A DNA stretch of 60,355 nucleotides. Source: JAYPAN01 sp038123715 (lineage in GTDB: Bacteria; Pseudomonadota; Alphaproteobacteria; RS24). Position numbers and translations under genes: made by a program. Positions 1 to 8,675 of the stretch are shown piece after piece (the stretch's first letter is position 1; each line of letters opens with the position of its first letter). The notes below the pieces were generated by a model. That model saw only the letters and a list, made by a program, of their open reading frames with translations, was not told the DNA's origin and made no database searches. The DNA is taken from contig JAYPAN010000010.1 in the NCBI GenBank assembly GCA_038123715.1, positions 1 to 60,355 of the forward strand, read 5' to 3'.

Positions 1-331
1 CGCAATGGGCATCTTCGCGCGCCGAGTGAATGGCGCTGTGAATGGTAAAACCGGCAGGATTGACGAAATAAGGGCTATCCATGACGATATTGCCCTCAAG
101 GTCAATTTTCACCAAGCTGGAAGCGGTGATTTCCTCAAACAACATGCCATAGGGGTTGATTAGGAAATGATGCTCCGGCCCCGGAATACGCACGGAAATA
201 TGGGTGAAAATCATGTCATCCCAACCATACATGGCAACAAGCCGGTAGGTTGCGGCAAGATCAACGCGCAATTGCCACTCTTCGGGGCTGACAATATCTT
301 TGACTGATCTGATTTCTTCGGCTGCGGACAT
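1..331 (-). CDS. Class II aldolase/adducin family protein (partial, N-terminal part)
   Basis: About 110 codons are visible; the C-terminal part lies beyond the left edge. The ATG is preceded by a GGAGG ribosome binding site. The fragment reads like a class II aldolase/adducin fold: an N-terminal helix, then YRLVAMYGWDDMIFTHIS, then LINPYGMLFEEITASSLVKI and a FTIHSAIHSAR segment where the family places its metal-binding histidines. Such proteins are zinc-dependent aldolases or epimerases acting on phosphorylated sugars, and a broad catabolic subgroup has no known substrate. The gene lies downstream of glpK on the same strand, 149 bp away, so co-transcription is possible but not shown. The substrate cannot be inferred from the fragment. 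Confidence 0.85.
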   Translation of the reverse strand, partial: MSAAEEIRSVKDIVSPEEWQLRVDLAATYRLVAMYGWDDMIFTHISVRIPGPEHHFLINPYGMLFEEITASSLVKIDLEGNIVMDSPYFVNPAGFTIHSAIHSAREDAHC

Positions 332-383
332 TTAATCCTCCTTGCTGTCTCTCCCAATGCGATACCAAGCCGCGCAGAGAGAG

Positions 384-416
384 CGCAGGCCGCATCGCAA
401 CTTTTTTAAGCCTGCG
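384..416. repeat. Inverted repeat between glpK and the aldolase gene
   Basis: CGCAGGC at 384-390 is matched by GCCTGCG at 410-416, with a 19-nt loop that contains a T-run. It lies in the 149-bp space between two minus-strand genes. On the minus strand it could be a weak stem-loop behind glpK, but the T-run is in the loop and not after the stem, so I do not call it a terminator. Confidence 0.35.
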
Positions 417-480
417 GCGAAACCGCCAATTTGTCAATCGGAATGAGCAACAGGCAAAAGGGGAAAAGAGAGATGCGCGC

Positions 481-1974
481 TTAGCCGTTCAGCACATGGG
501 ACAGCGCGGCGCGCCAATCTGCCTGTTTGGCGGCGCGCCTGTCTTCGGTCATGGCCGGTTCAAAGCGCCGGTCAAGCGCCCAGCCATCGGCCAATTGCGA
601 CGGGCTGTCATACCAGCCCAATGACAGCATGGCGAGCATGGCCGCGCCCAATGCGGTGGTCTCGGTCATTTCCGGCCGGTCAATCGGACAGGCGCATAAA
701 TCAGCCAGATTTTGACACAACCAGTCATTTGCGACCATGCCGCCATCAACCCTTAAAATTGGTGGCACATCAAGACCGGCAGCGGCCATATCCGCCGCTA
801 TGGCGCGCAATAAATCATCGGTTTGCAAGGAGACGGATTCCAACGCCGCGCGCATAATATCGGCGCGCGCTGTATCGCGGGTCATGTTGAAAAAAGCCGC
901 CCGCGCATCCGGCGCCCAGTGCGGCGCACCAAGGCCGGTAAAGGCAGGCACAAGAACCGTCCGGCTGTCGGGATTGGCCTGCGCCACCAGTGCTTCGCTG
1001 TCCGATGCTTTCTGCACAATACCAAGCCCGTCGCGCAGCCATTGGACAATCGCCCCGGCCATAAAAATACTGCCTTCCAGCGCATAGCTGTTCTGCCCGT
1101 TCAGCCGATAGCCAATCGTGGTCAACAGGCGATTGCCCGAGGCGACCGGCCTGTCGCCTGTATTGGCCAAAACAAAACAGCCCGTGCCATAGGTTGACTT
1201 AACCATGCCCGGCGTGAAACAGGCTTGACCGAAAGCGGCGGCCTGCTGGTCGCCGGCAATGCCGCAAATCGGCAAACAAACGCCCAGCACTTCTGCCTCA
1301 CTTGTGCCAAAATCGGCGGCGCAATCTTTTACTTCCGGCAAAATTGCCGACGGCACATTGAACAGTGACAATAATTCCCCGTCCCATTTATTGTCATGGA
1401 TATTATAAAGGCTGGTGCGCGCGGCATTGGTCGCATCCGTGGCATGGCTGGCGCCCTTGGTGAGTTGCCAGACCAGCCAGCTGTCAATCGTGCCGCAAGC
1501 CAGTTCGCCTGCTTCTGCCCGCGCGCGCGCCTCCGGCACATGGTCGAGCAACCAGCCTATTTTGCTGGCCGAAAAATACGGGTCGAGCAACAATCCGGTT
1601 TTGGCGGTAATAGTGGCTTCATGTCCGGCGGCGCGCAAAGCCTCGCAGCTTTGAGCCGTGCGGCGGTCTTGCCAGACAATCGCATGATGAACAGGCTTGC
1701 CGGTCGCGCGCTCCCATAACACCACGGTCTCACGCTGATTGGTTATCGCAATGCCGGCGAAATTATCAGCCCCGCAATCTTGCAGAACCTTTTTGCAGAC
1801 CGCCAAAGTCGTGTCCCATATCTCATTGGCATCATGCTCAACCCAACCATCTTCGGGAAATATCTGGCGGAACTCCTGCTGCGCGACGCCTTGCACGTGA
1901 CCACTTTCATCAATTGCCAGCGCGCGCGACGAGGTTGTTCCCTGATCAATGCTGAGAATAAGTTTTTCCGCCAT
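481..1974 (-). CDS. glpK: Glycerol kinase
   Basis: Phosphorylates glycerol with ATP to glycerol 3-phosphate in the cytoplasm, the entry step of glycerol use. The protein has 497 residues, the usual FGGY-kinase length. The N-terminal phosphate-binding segment SIDQGTTSSRA is at residues 8-18, ETVVLWERATGKPVHHAIVWQDRRT follows, GIAGDQQAAAFGQ and STYGTGCF form the middle ATP-binding region, and DGGMVANDWLCQ is near the C-terminus. I start at MAEKL, which has an AGGTGG-like site 6 nt upstream; the open frame runs 17 codons further but without family similarity. No glycerol facilitator or glycerol-3-phosphate dehydrogenase is adjacent. The gene is divergent from nadK. Confidence 0.96.
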   Translation of the reverse strand: MAEKLILSIDQGTTSSRALAIDESGHVQGVAQQEFRQIFPEDGWVEHDANEIWDTTLAVCKKVLQDCGADNFAGIAITNQRETVVLWERATGKPVHHAIVWQDRRTAQSCEALRAAGHEATITAKTGLLLDPYFSASKIGWLLDHVPEARARAEAGELACGTIDSWLVWQLTKGASHATDATNAARTSLYNIHDNKWDGELLSLFNVPSAILPEVKDCAADFGTSEAEVLGVCLPICGIAGDQQAAAFGQACFTPGMVKSTYGTGCFVLANTGDRPVASGNRLLTTIGYRLNGQNSYALEGSIFMAGAIVQWLRDGLGIVQKASDSEALVAQANPDSRTVLVPAFTGLGAPHWAPDARAAFFNMTRDTARADIMRAALESVSLQTDDLLRAIAADMAAAGLDVPPILRVDGGMVANDWLCQNLADLCACPIDRPEMTETTALGAAMLAMLSLGWYDSPSQLADGWALDRRFEPAMTEDRRAAKQADWRAALSHVLNG

Positions 1975-2041
1975 AATGCCACCTGTCTGTTTAACGCGGT
2001 GAGTGTAGCGCGCCATAATCGGCAAGGGTAGGCTGTATTTC

Positions 2042-2072
2042 TTGTCAAACAGGGGCGAAACAATGCTAAAAT
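2042..2072 (+). promoter_or_regulatory. Candidate sigma-70 promoter for nadK
   Basis: TTGTCA (2042-2047) and TAAAAT (2067-2072) are separated by 19 bp, and a TG one base before the -10 gives an extended -10 element (TGCTAAAAT). It lies in the divergent glpK-nadK space, about 60 bp before the nadK start. The spacer is longer than ideal. Confidence 0.35.
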
Positions 2073-2132
2073 AGAAACCTTGCGCGGCGTCCCGCGTGAA
2101 GCGATGACATATCAGGAACCGACAGCGATATT

Positions 2133-2912
2133 ATGACGGCTGAAAAAACGAGCAAAAAGCTGGCATTCGTGGCCAGTGGCGATGCCGAAGCGCAAGCAGC
2201 GCAAAAGACGCTGGCGGCGACTTATGGCGGCGTCGCGCCGGAAGAGGCCGATGTGATTGTCGCGCTTGGCGGTGATGGCATGATGCTTCAAACCATGCAC
2301 GCCAATATGCATACCGGCACACCGATTTTCGGCATGAATCATGGCTCGGTCGGCTTTTTGATGAACCGTTATAGCGAGGCGGATTTGCTTGACCGGCTGG
2401 ACAAGCCGAATATGACGGTGCTGTATCCACTGCTGATGACCGCGCGCGACAGTGCCGGTCAGACCCATGAGGCGCTGGCTATTAACGAGGTTTCGCTGCT
2501 GCGCCAGACGGCGCAAGCGGCCAAGCTGGAAATCTCGGTTGACGGGCGGGTGCGGATGGATGAGCTGGTCTGTGATGGCATACTCATGGCGACACCTGCC
2601 GGCAGCACCGCTTATAATCTTTCCGCCCATGGGCCGATTTTGCCAATCGACGCCAAGCTGATGGCGCTGACGCCTATTTCCGCGTTCCGGCCAAGACGCT
2701 GGCGTGGCGCTTTGCTGCCGGAAAGTGCCGAAGTGCAGATAAAGACATTGGAAAGCGAAAAACGGCCGATTAGCGCCGTTGCCGACCATGCCGAGTTTCG
2801 CGATATTGTTGAGGTCAGCGTCAAGCAGCAGCGCAAGCACCAGCTTTTCATTTTATTCGATGATGACCACAGCCTTGATGAGCGCGTGCTGGCCGAACAA
2901 TTTATGCCGTAA
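2133..2912 (+). CDS. nadK: NAD kinase
   Basis: Phosphorylates NAD+ to NADP+ in the cytoplasm. The GGDG motif is at residues 46-49, followed by the GMNHGSVGFLMN loop, the substrate segment NEVSLLR near residue 119 and DGILMATPAGSTAYNLSAHG near residue 148. All are diagnostic for bacterial NadK. At 259 residues it matches the compact alphaproteobacterial form, which lacks a long N-terminal extension. It is a single gene, divergent from glpK and convergent with the Nudix gene, which ends 14 bp beyond its stop. Confidence 0.95.
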   Translation: MTAEKTSKKLAFVASGDAEAQAAQKTLAATYGGVAPEEADVIVALGGDGMMLQTMHANMHTGTPIFGMNHGSVGFLMNRYSEADLLDRLDKPNMTVLYPLLMTARDSAGQTHEALAINEVSLLRQTAQAAKLEISVDGRVRMDELVCDGILMATPAGSTAYNLSAHGPILPIDAKLMALTPISAFRPRRWRGALLPESAEVQIKTLESEKRPISAVADHAEFRDIVEVSVKQQRKHQLFILFDDDHSLDERVLAEQFMP

Positions 2913-2926
2913 ATCTGCCTGCGGCG

Positions 2927-3706
2927 TCACATCCCCCGCGTAATATCTTCGCGCGGGTCGCCATAACCGGCATTGGCCTGAATCCGCAGAAATCTCTTTT
3001 CACCATCCTGCTCGACAAAGGGCTGCACGGTCACGACATTACCGCATTTATCCAGCGCATCGGATACATTGGCGCGCTCGGCCAGCATTTGCAGATTCAT
3101 CCGCGTCGGAAAAATCACCGTGCGCTTGCCGGCATCGGCGTCGGCCATGGCCTGAACCGGTGAAATCCAAATACTGTCCACGCTTTCGCTGCCATCATGC
3201 GCGCCAATATGGCCTTCCGGCGCGCGGGTCAGATAAAAATAGGTATCAAAGCGCTTTTTCATCATTTCCGGCGTTTTCCAATGGGCGAAATGGCCGAGCG
3301 CATCAACGGCAAACTCAATGCCCGCCTGCTCGGCGAAATCCAGCATGGTGGCGTCGCGATTATTGAACCGGTCGCGCCAATCCGACAATTCCCTCAAATG
3401 GTCGGGGGAAATAAAGCTGTCACCGCCTTTGGGACGCGCCAGCAAAATGCCACATTCCTCAAAGGCTTCACGAATTGAGGCAATGCGATAGGCCAGCTCA
3501 GTGTCCTGCAAATGGTCAGCAGCCCCGCAATGGGCGCGCAAGCCGGCGTCGAAATCGGCATTGTCCACCTTGCCGCCGGGAAAGACCAGCGCGCCTGAAG
3601 CAAAATCTATCTGATGGTGGCGCACCACCATAAACACTTCCAGCCCGTCGGGTATATCGCGCACAATCAAGACCGTTGCGGCCGGAATAAATGGATTATC
3701 GGACAT
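2927..3706 (-). CDS. Nudix hydrolase, NUDT19-like
   Basis: 259 residues from MSDNPF, which has a GGGAGAG site just upstream; an open frame continues 42 codons further into the MFS gene and is rejected. The Nudix box is split: FPGGKV is at 42-47 and REAFEECGILL at 79-89, with an insertion of about 20 residues between them. This spacing is typical of the NUDT19/RP2 subgroup, whose studied members hydrolyse CoA or CoA esters. A CoA-ester substrate would suit the CoA-rich metabolism of the window, but this is inference. The gene starts 1 bp after the stop of the MFS gene upstream, so the two are probably one transcript. Confidence 0.85.
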   Translation of the reverse strand: MSDNPFIPAATVLIVRDIPDGLEVFMVVRHHQIDFASGALVFPGGKVDNADFDAGLRAHCGAADHLQDTELAYRIASIREAFEECGILLARPKGGDSFISPDHLRELSDWRDRFNNRDATMLDFAEQAGIEFAVDALGHFAHWKTPEMMKKRFDTYFYLTRAPEGHIGAHDGSESVDSIWISPVQAMADADAGKRTVIFPTRMNLQMLAERANVSDALDKCGNVVTVQPFVEQDGEKRFLRIQANAGYGDPREDITRGM

Positions 3707-3707
3707 G

Positions 3708-4934
3708 TTAAGCTCTCCCTTGTGTCGGTATCTTAGCCGCCGCCACGCTAAAGGCAAGCGCGACAACGATAAACAGATAGGCCAACCCCCATGCGGCAAT
3801 AACGGCAAAGCTGATACCGGCATCAATGGCAAAGCCGAATATGACCGGCGCGGCGGCGGTCGCCGTGACCCCGAAAGCAGAAGTCAGCGACCTTATCGCG
3901 CCCAGATGGCGCGTGCCGAATAATTCCGGCCACAGGCTGCCACTTAGGGGCGCGCCAAGGCCAAGATTCATGCCAATTAGGCACATATAGACATGCGGCG
4001 TATAGCTGCCGAACAGATTGTCAAAAAAGACAAGCAGTGACAGAGCCAGCATAAGCGGGACAGCACTGACCGGCAAAAGACGGCGCGCCGAAAACCGGTC
4101 TATCAATGGCCCGGTCAACAGCGACACCACCACTTTGACACCGGCATATAGGCTGAAGCCCAAAGCCAGCGCCGCCAATGGCCAATCGCGCTCATCAGCC
4201 AGCGCAAGCTGGTGAAAAAACAGACCGGTCAGCAAAAATGGCGAAGATGTGTAAAGCGGCAAAACACAGTAAAACCGCCAATCGCGCAACACTTCCCCGC
4301 GCGCCATGCCATCATCTGCATCTGCCGCATGCTCACCAATTTTAGCCGAGCGCGGCGGCTCATAGCGGGTCATAAACACTTGCAGCGGCAAGGCCAGAAA
4401 CAGCAGGAACAGGCCAAAAATCAGCCAGTTTTGCTGCCAGGAAAAATAGGCCAGACCGGCCACGGCAATCATTGGCAGCACGCCCTCCGCCGTGGCATAG
4501 CCCAATTGCACCAAAGAGACAGCCTGCCCGCGATGATTAAGATAAGCGCGTCCGGTCGCTGTTACACCGGTATGCGGCGCCAGCGCCTGACCGAAATGGC
4601 GCAGGCCGAACAAGGCAATCGCCAAGAGCGCAATATGATTGGCCAGCCCCATCAGCAAGGCCGCCAAGCCGAGGCCGACAAACACAAAACCGGTAAAGAT
4701 AGGCAATCGTGTCTCGTCAATCAGCTTGCCGGTATAAAGCAGGGCAGCCGCGCTGAGTAATGTCACTGTAGAATAAAGCGCTCCAAAGCCGCTATTGGAC
4801 AGACCGAATTGCAATTTTATGGCATCGGCATAAAGCGAGATGAAAAATGTCTGCCCGAAATTGGACAGCGCCATCATCAAAAAGCCGAAAACCAGAAAGC
4901 GATATTGCGCGCGGATAAAGGCGAAATAGGTCAT
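3708..4934 (-). CDS. Major facilitator superfamily transporter
   Basis: A 408-residue inner-membrane protein with about twelve hydrophobic segments and the layout of an MFS carrier. The first half runs from FLVFGFLMMALSNFGQTFF, and the loop after the second segment has YTGKLIDETRLP, a degenerate MFS motif A. A second such loop, GPLIDRFSARRL, opens the C-terminal half. The substrate cannot be told from the sequence. No Shine-Dalgarno site precedes the ATG, and a -10-like TATAGC lies only 5 nt upstream, so a leaderless message is possible. The Nudix gene follows 1 bp after its stop. Confidence 0.85.
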   Translation of the reverse strand: MTYFAFIRAQYRFLVFGFLMMALSNFGQTFFISLYADAIKLQFGLSNSGFGALYSTVTLLSAAALLYTGKLIDETRLPIFTGFVFVGLGLAALLMGLANHIALLAIALFGLRHFGQALAPHTGVTATGRAYLNHRGQAVSLVQLGYATAEGVLPMIAVAGLAYFSWQQNWLIFGLFLLFLALPLQVFMTRYEPPRSAKIGEHAADADDGMARGEVLRDWRFYCVLPLYTSSPFLLTGLFFHQLALADERDWPLAALALGFSLYAGVKVVVSLLTGPLIDRFSARRLLPVSAVPLMLALSLLVFFDNLFGSYTPHVYMCLIGMNLGLGAPLSGSLWPELFGTRHLGAIRSLTSAFGVTATAAAPVIFGFAIDAGISFAVIAAWGLAYLFIVVALAFSVAAAKIPTQGRA

Positions 4935-4939
4935 GGCTG

Positions 4940-4968
4940 GCTATAGCCTGCCCATTGGCGCAAGACAA
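4940..4968 (-). promoter_or_regulatory. Candidate promoter of the MFS gene (leaderless?)
   Basis: On the minus strand TTGTCT and TATAGC are spaced by exactly 17 bp. The -10 element ends 5 nt before the ATG, so transcription would begin at or next to the start codon. The match is 4 of 6 for each hexamer. Confidence 0.35.
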
Positions 4969-5012
4969 TAAGCGCATTTCATAAAAACATATCATAGAAA
5001 TATGGCACAAGC

Positions 5013-5357
5013 TCAGCGCGCATGGGAAAGACAGGTCGACGTGGCCGGATCAAGCGCCAATCTTTTACTTTCAATATCTTCGCCGCAAGTGACACAATAG
5101 CCGTAATCGCCCGTCTCCAGCCTTTTCAACGCCGCCTCTATGCGTTTCAAGCGCAGCCGTCTTTGGCGTTCCATTTCAGCCGCCATGGCTTGTTGCTGCA
5201 TGGCATCCATGCGCGACAAGCGCCCCTGCACGCTCTGGTCAAGCTCAACCGGCGCGCCGGACGCTTCGGCACTGTCCATCAGCGCCCGCAACTCCGCCTG
5301 CTCGGCCAGCAAAATATCGCGGATTTTTGCATCTTGATTTGCATCATCACCTGTCAT
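5013..5357 (-). CDS. DksA/TraR-type zinc-finger protein
   Basis: A 114-residue protein with a helical, charged N-terminal half (coiled-coil-like, residues 10-82) and a C-terminal zinc finger, the layout of short DksA/TraR proteins that bind in the RNA polymerase secondary channel. The finger reads C88-x2-C91-x17-C109-x2-H112: the spacing is canonical but the fourth ligand is His instead of Cys. I choose the ATG at 5357; an in-frame GTG lies six codons upstream and neither has a clear ribosome site. The protein is shorter than DksA itself (about 150 residues), so it is probably a paralogue. It is divergent from the CoA-transferase gene with only 35 bp between starts. Confidence 0.85.
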   Translation of the reverse strand: MTGDDANQDAKIRDILLAEQAELRALMDSAEASGAPVELDQSVQGRLSRMDAMQQQAMAAEMERQRRLRLKRIEAALKRLETGDYGYCVTCGEDIESKRLALDPATSTCLSHAR

Positions 5358-5392
5358 GGCTGTAAGATTAGGCACTCAGGGAGGAAATTACC

Positions 5393-6601
5393 ATGCTTGA
5401 AGGTGTAAAAGTAATTGAGATGGCGACTTATGTTGCCGCGCCATCCGCAGGCGGCATTATGTCTGACTGGGGTGCCGATATCATCAAAATCGAGCCGCTT
5501 TCCGGCTGCCCCATGCGTAAGTTTTACGCCTCGGCCATGACCGATGACTATCCCGACAATCCAATTTCAGCGCTTGATAATCGCGGCAAAAGGGCGATTG
5601 CCGTCAACACCTCCACCGCTGAAGGGCAGGAGATTGTCCGCAAGCTGGTCGCCGATGCCGATGTCTTTTTGACCAATGTGCGCCCCGGCCAGTTGAAAAA
5701 ACAAGGTCTCGATTATGACAGCTTGAAACTGCTCAATGAAAAGCTGGTCTATGCCAGCGTGACCGGTTTTGGCCTTGAAGGCGAAGAAGCCGACAAGCCG
5801 GGCTTTGACACGGCCGCGTTCTGGTCAAAATCGGGCTTTGGCTGGATTATGACACCGAAAGGGTCTGCCCCTGCCCCGTTACGCACAGCAGCCGGCGACC
5901 ACATAACCGGCATTGCCACCACAAGCGGCATATTGGCCGCACTGTTTCAAGCACAACGCACCGGCAAAGGCACGCTGGTTGAAAGCTCGCTCATCCGCAC
6001 CGCCTCCTATGCGGCAGGCTGCGATTACGGCACTTATTTGCGCTATGGCCGGATTGCCAGATCGCGCCCGCGCGAGGAAGCTGTGCAGCCGGTCGCCAAT
6101 TTCTTCAAAACCGCCGATGATTATTGGGTCATGCTGACCACCCGCCCCGGCGAGCCGGACTGGCCGGATTTCATGCGCGCGTTGGAATTGGAGGAGCTTA
6201 TTGAAGACCCGCGCTTTTTGACCTTGCGCGACCGCCGCCGCAATGGCCCGGAACTGGTCAAGCTGATGGATGCCAAATTTGAGAAGCGGACATTGGCGGA
6301 ATGGCGAGAGCGACTGGATGAGGCGAAAGTCGTTTGGTCGCCAGTGCAAGATTTTGACCAAGCCATTGCCGACCCGCAAATGCAGGCCGCCGGCTGTTTT
6401 GTCGATATGCCAAAGCCCGATGGCAGCAGCTATCGCAATCCGGCCTCACCCATTCGCTTTCGTGATGACAGCACCGACCCGAAAGGGCCATTGCCGGAAG
6501 TCGGCGAACATACGCTGGATGTGTTGCGCGATATCGGCATAGATGAGGAAACCTGCCAAAACTGGCTGGAGCAGAAAATCATCGGCCAACATTCCGGTTA
6601 A
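5393..6601 (+). CDS. CaiB/BaiF family (class III) CoA-transferase
   Basis: A 402-residue protein with the N-terminal signature GVKVIEMATYVAAPSAGGIMSDWGADIIKIE and the family's catalytic-Asp region, GFDTAAFW around residue 139. Members move CoA between carboxylic acids (formyl-CoA:oxalate, carnitine or bile-acid CoA-transferases) or racemise 2-methylacyl-CoA. The particular substrate is not visible. A strong GGGAGG site lies 8 nt before the ATG. The gene is convergent with the MATE gene: its stop ends on the base before that gene's stop begins. It stands alone rather than in an obvious pathway operon. Confidence 0.9.
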   Translation: MLEGVKVIEMATYVAAPSAGGIMSDWGADIIKIEPLSGCPMRKFYASAMTDDYPDNPISALDNRGKRAIAVNTSTAEGQEIVRKLVADADVFLTNVRPGQLKKQGLDYDSLKLLNEKLVYASVTGFGLEGEEADKPGFDTAAFWSKSGFGWIMTPKGSAPAPLRTAAGDHITGIATTSGILAALFQAQRTGKGTLVESSLIRTASYAAGCDYGTYLRYGRIARSRPREEAVQPVANFFKTADDYWVMLTTRPGEPDWPDFMRALELEELIEDPRFLTLRDRRRNGPELVKLMDAKFEKRTLAEWRERLDEAKVVWSPVQDFDQAIADPQMQAAGCFVDMPKPDGSSYRNPASPIRFRDDSTDPKGPLPEVGEHTLDVLRDIGIDEETCQNWLEQKIIGQHSG

Positions 6602-7951
6602 TCAGCTTGAGACAGCAGGCTGCGACAGGCTTTGCCTGTCAAGCCAGCGATAGCGCAGGGCAACCAATATGAACGGCACCAGCGTGCCGACCAGCACGCC
6701 ATCGACAATGCCCATTGCGCCGCGCTCAAAGACAAACATGAAAATATAAGTCGCTGGCATCATCACCACGCCATAAGAAAAAAGATGCAGCAAAGTCGGC
6801 GCCCATGTGTCACCGCGCGCGCGCAGCGACATGGTGAGCAAGGACTGACCAGTATCGCAAATCACACCAATGGCGGCATAGGCAATCATGGCCGCCGCCA
6901 GTGTTACCACCACCGCATCCTTGGTGTAAAAACCGGCCGCGACACCGGCAAAGGCGAACATAAAAGCCGCCGCGCCAATCATGAACACTGTCTGCAAAAA
7001 CAGCCCCAACCAAGCCCAGCGCGTAACAGCCGCATGGTCGCCCGCGCCATAGGCATTGCCGACACTGACCGATGTGGCCACGCCAAAGCCCAGACCAATC
7101 ATGAAAAACAGGGCAAAGACATTTATCATAATCACATTGGCGGCAACGACGCTGGCGCCAATCAGACCGGCAAACAGCGCCAACGCATTGAACGCTGTGT
7201 TTTCCATGCCCATTGACAGGCCGGACGCATAACCGATGCGCCGCAAGTCACGCCCGCCCGCCCAGTTCCATTTCGGCAAATTGTTGAGACCGTATTTTTC
7301 ATGGTCAACAAACAGCCAAACATAACCGAGAATGGCAATAACCTGCATGATGCGGACAATAAAGGTTGCCCAAATCGAGCCTTCCGCGCCCAGTTCCGGC
7401 AGGCCATACAGGCCATAGACCAGCAAATAATTGGCGAAGATATTTATTACATTGGCCGCCAGCATGATAATCATGCCGGGTCGCGGATTGCGTGTGCCTT
7501 CAAGGAAAAAGCCGGTGGTCATATGAATCGCTGCCAAGGGCAGGCTGAGACCGGCAATAAAGGAAATCCGCCCGCCCTTTTCGGCCATTTCCGGCGTTTG
7601 CCCGGTCAGCAATAAAAACTGCTCGCCAAAGGCGCAAAAAACAAAACCCAGCACGCCCAGCGCAAACCCCCAAGGGAGGGCTTGCCACCATATAGCCCCG
7701 GCCTGTTTCAGCTTGCCCGCGCCGAAATTATTCGACACCAGAACCGGCGTTCCCATCAGCAGGCCAATCAGGATGAGGATATAGATATTGCTCGGAACCA
7801 TGCCGATGCCCGCATAGGCCAAATGCTCCGCCGCATAGCGCCCGACCATCACCGTATCAGTGATTGACAGGGTCAGGATACCGGCGCGGTTTATCACCAC
7901 CGGCCAGGCAAGATTAAGCAGGGTCAGGCTGTCGCGCCGCAGGCTGGCCAT
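6602..7951 (-). CDS. MATE family efflux transporter
   Basis: 449 residues with about twelve membrane segments in two similar halves. The N-terminal segment LLNLAWPVVINRAGILTLSITDTVMVGR is typical of NorM/DinF-type MATE proteins, and the second half repeats the pattern (LALFAGLIGASVVAANVIMINVFALFF). MATE proteins export cationic drugs or metabolites using Na+ or H+ gradients. The substrate is unknown. The nitroreductase gene ends 2 bp upstream of its start on the same strand, so the two are probably co-transcribed. Confidence 0.9.
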   Translation of the reverse strand: MASLRRDSLTLLNLAWPVVINRAGILTLSITDTVMVGRYAAEHLAYAGIGMVPSNIYILILIGLLMGTPVLVSNNFGAGKLKQAGAIWWQALPWGFALGVLGFVFCAFGEQFLLLTGQTPEMAEKGGRISFIAGLSLPLAAIHMTTGFFLEGTRNPRPGMIIMLAANVINIFANYLLVYGLYGLPELGAEGSIWATFIVRIMQVIAILGYVWLFVDHEKYGLNNLPKWNWAGGRDLRRIGYASGLSMGMENTAFNALALFAGLIGASVVAANVIMINVFALFFMIGLGFGVATSVSVGNAYGAGDHAAVTRWAWLGLFLQTVFMIGAAAFMFAFAGVAAGFYTKDAVVVTLAAAMIAYAAIGVICDTGQSLLTMSLRARGDTWAPTLLHLFSYGVVMMPATYIFMFVFERGAMGIVDGVLVGTLVPFILVALRYRWLDRQSLSQPAVSS

Positions 7952-7953
7952 AA

Positions 7954-8523
7954 CTATTCCGCCAGCCCGTAAGTAACAATATCTTCCAATGCAGGGCGTG
8001 GGCGTTCAGATGGTGGCTCACTGGCCGTGCCAATATAAATAAATCCGGCAATCTCATCTTTTTCTGTCCCGCCAAGGCGGGCTTTCACCCGGTCGTCATA
8101 GGCGGCGGCTCCGGTCAGCCATTGCGCGGCAAAGCCCATTGCTTGCGCTGCTGTCAGCAATGTCATGCAGGCCGCACCGGCGGATAAGAGCTGCTCGCTG
8201 CGCGGTATTTTCGGATGCAGAACAGGGGTCGCCAGAACCCCTATCACGCATGGCGCGCGGGTAAATTGCGCTTGCGCCGCCTGCGCTTCAGCGTCGCTTG
8301 CCGTTTCAGCCAGCCCGTCGCGTGCAACATCCCCCAATTCTGCCCGCGCCGCGCCTTCAAGCACAATGAAGCGCCACGGCGCCAACTTGCCATGATCCGG
8401 AACCCGCGCCGCCACGGTCAGCAATTCCTCAAGCTGCGCCGCATCCGGCCCCGGCAATGTCATATTGCGCGCCAAAACCGAGCGTCGTTGCTTCAAAAAA
8501 GACAAAACATCCTGTCGGGTCAT
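7954..8523 (-). CDS. Nitroreductase family protein (YdjA-like)
   Basis: A 189-residue FMN-dependent reductase of the small single-domain nitroreductase fold. The FMN-phosphate region is FLKQRRSVLARNM at the N-terminus, with ARVPDHGKLAPWRFIVLEG about 50 residues later and LSAGAACMTLLTAAQAMGFAAQW in the dimer/FMN region, as in E. coli YdjA. The start MTRQD is chosen because AAGGA lies about 11 nt upstream. In-frame ATGs further upstream (for example MSHLQGRK, 11 codons earlier) lead into sequence without similarity. It precedes the MATE gene by 2 bp. Confidence 0.88.
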   Translation of the reverse strand: MTRQDVLSFLKQRRSVLARNMTLPGPDAAQLEELLTVAARVPDHGKLAPWRFIVLEGAARAELGDVARDGLAETASDAEAQAAQAQFTRAPCVIGVLATPVLHPKIPRSEQLLSAGAACMTLLTAAQAMGFAAQWLTGAAAYDDRVKARLGGTEKDEIAGFIYIGTASEPPSERPRPALEDIVTYGLAE

Positions 8524-8675
8524 TTGAACTTGTTTCCTTCCCTGCAGATGTGACATATCCTTACCCATAAGAAAGGTCAACAAAATCGCCCCGCCATCGG
8601 AACGGCTATTTATCGCACGCGCTGATATCCGGCGGTGTCGCGAGCAGGGCAAATAACAGCAAAGCCAATGGCGAA

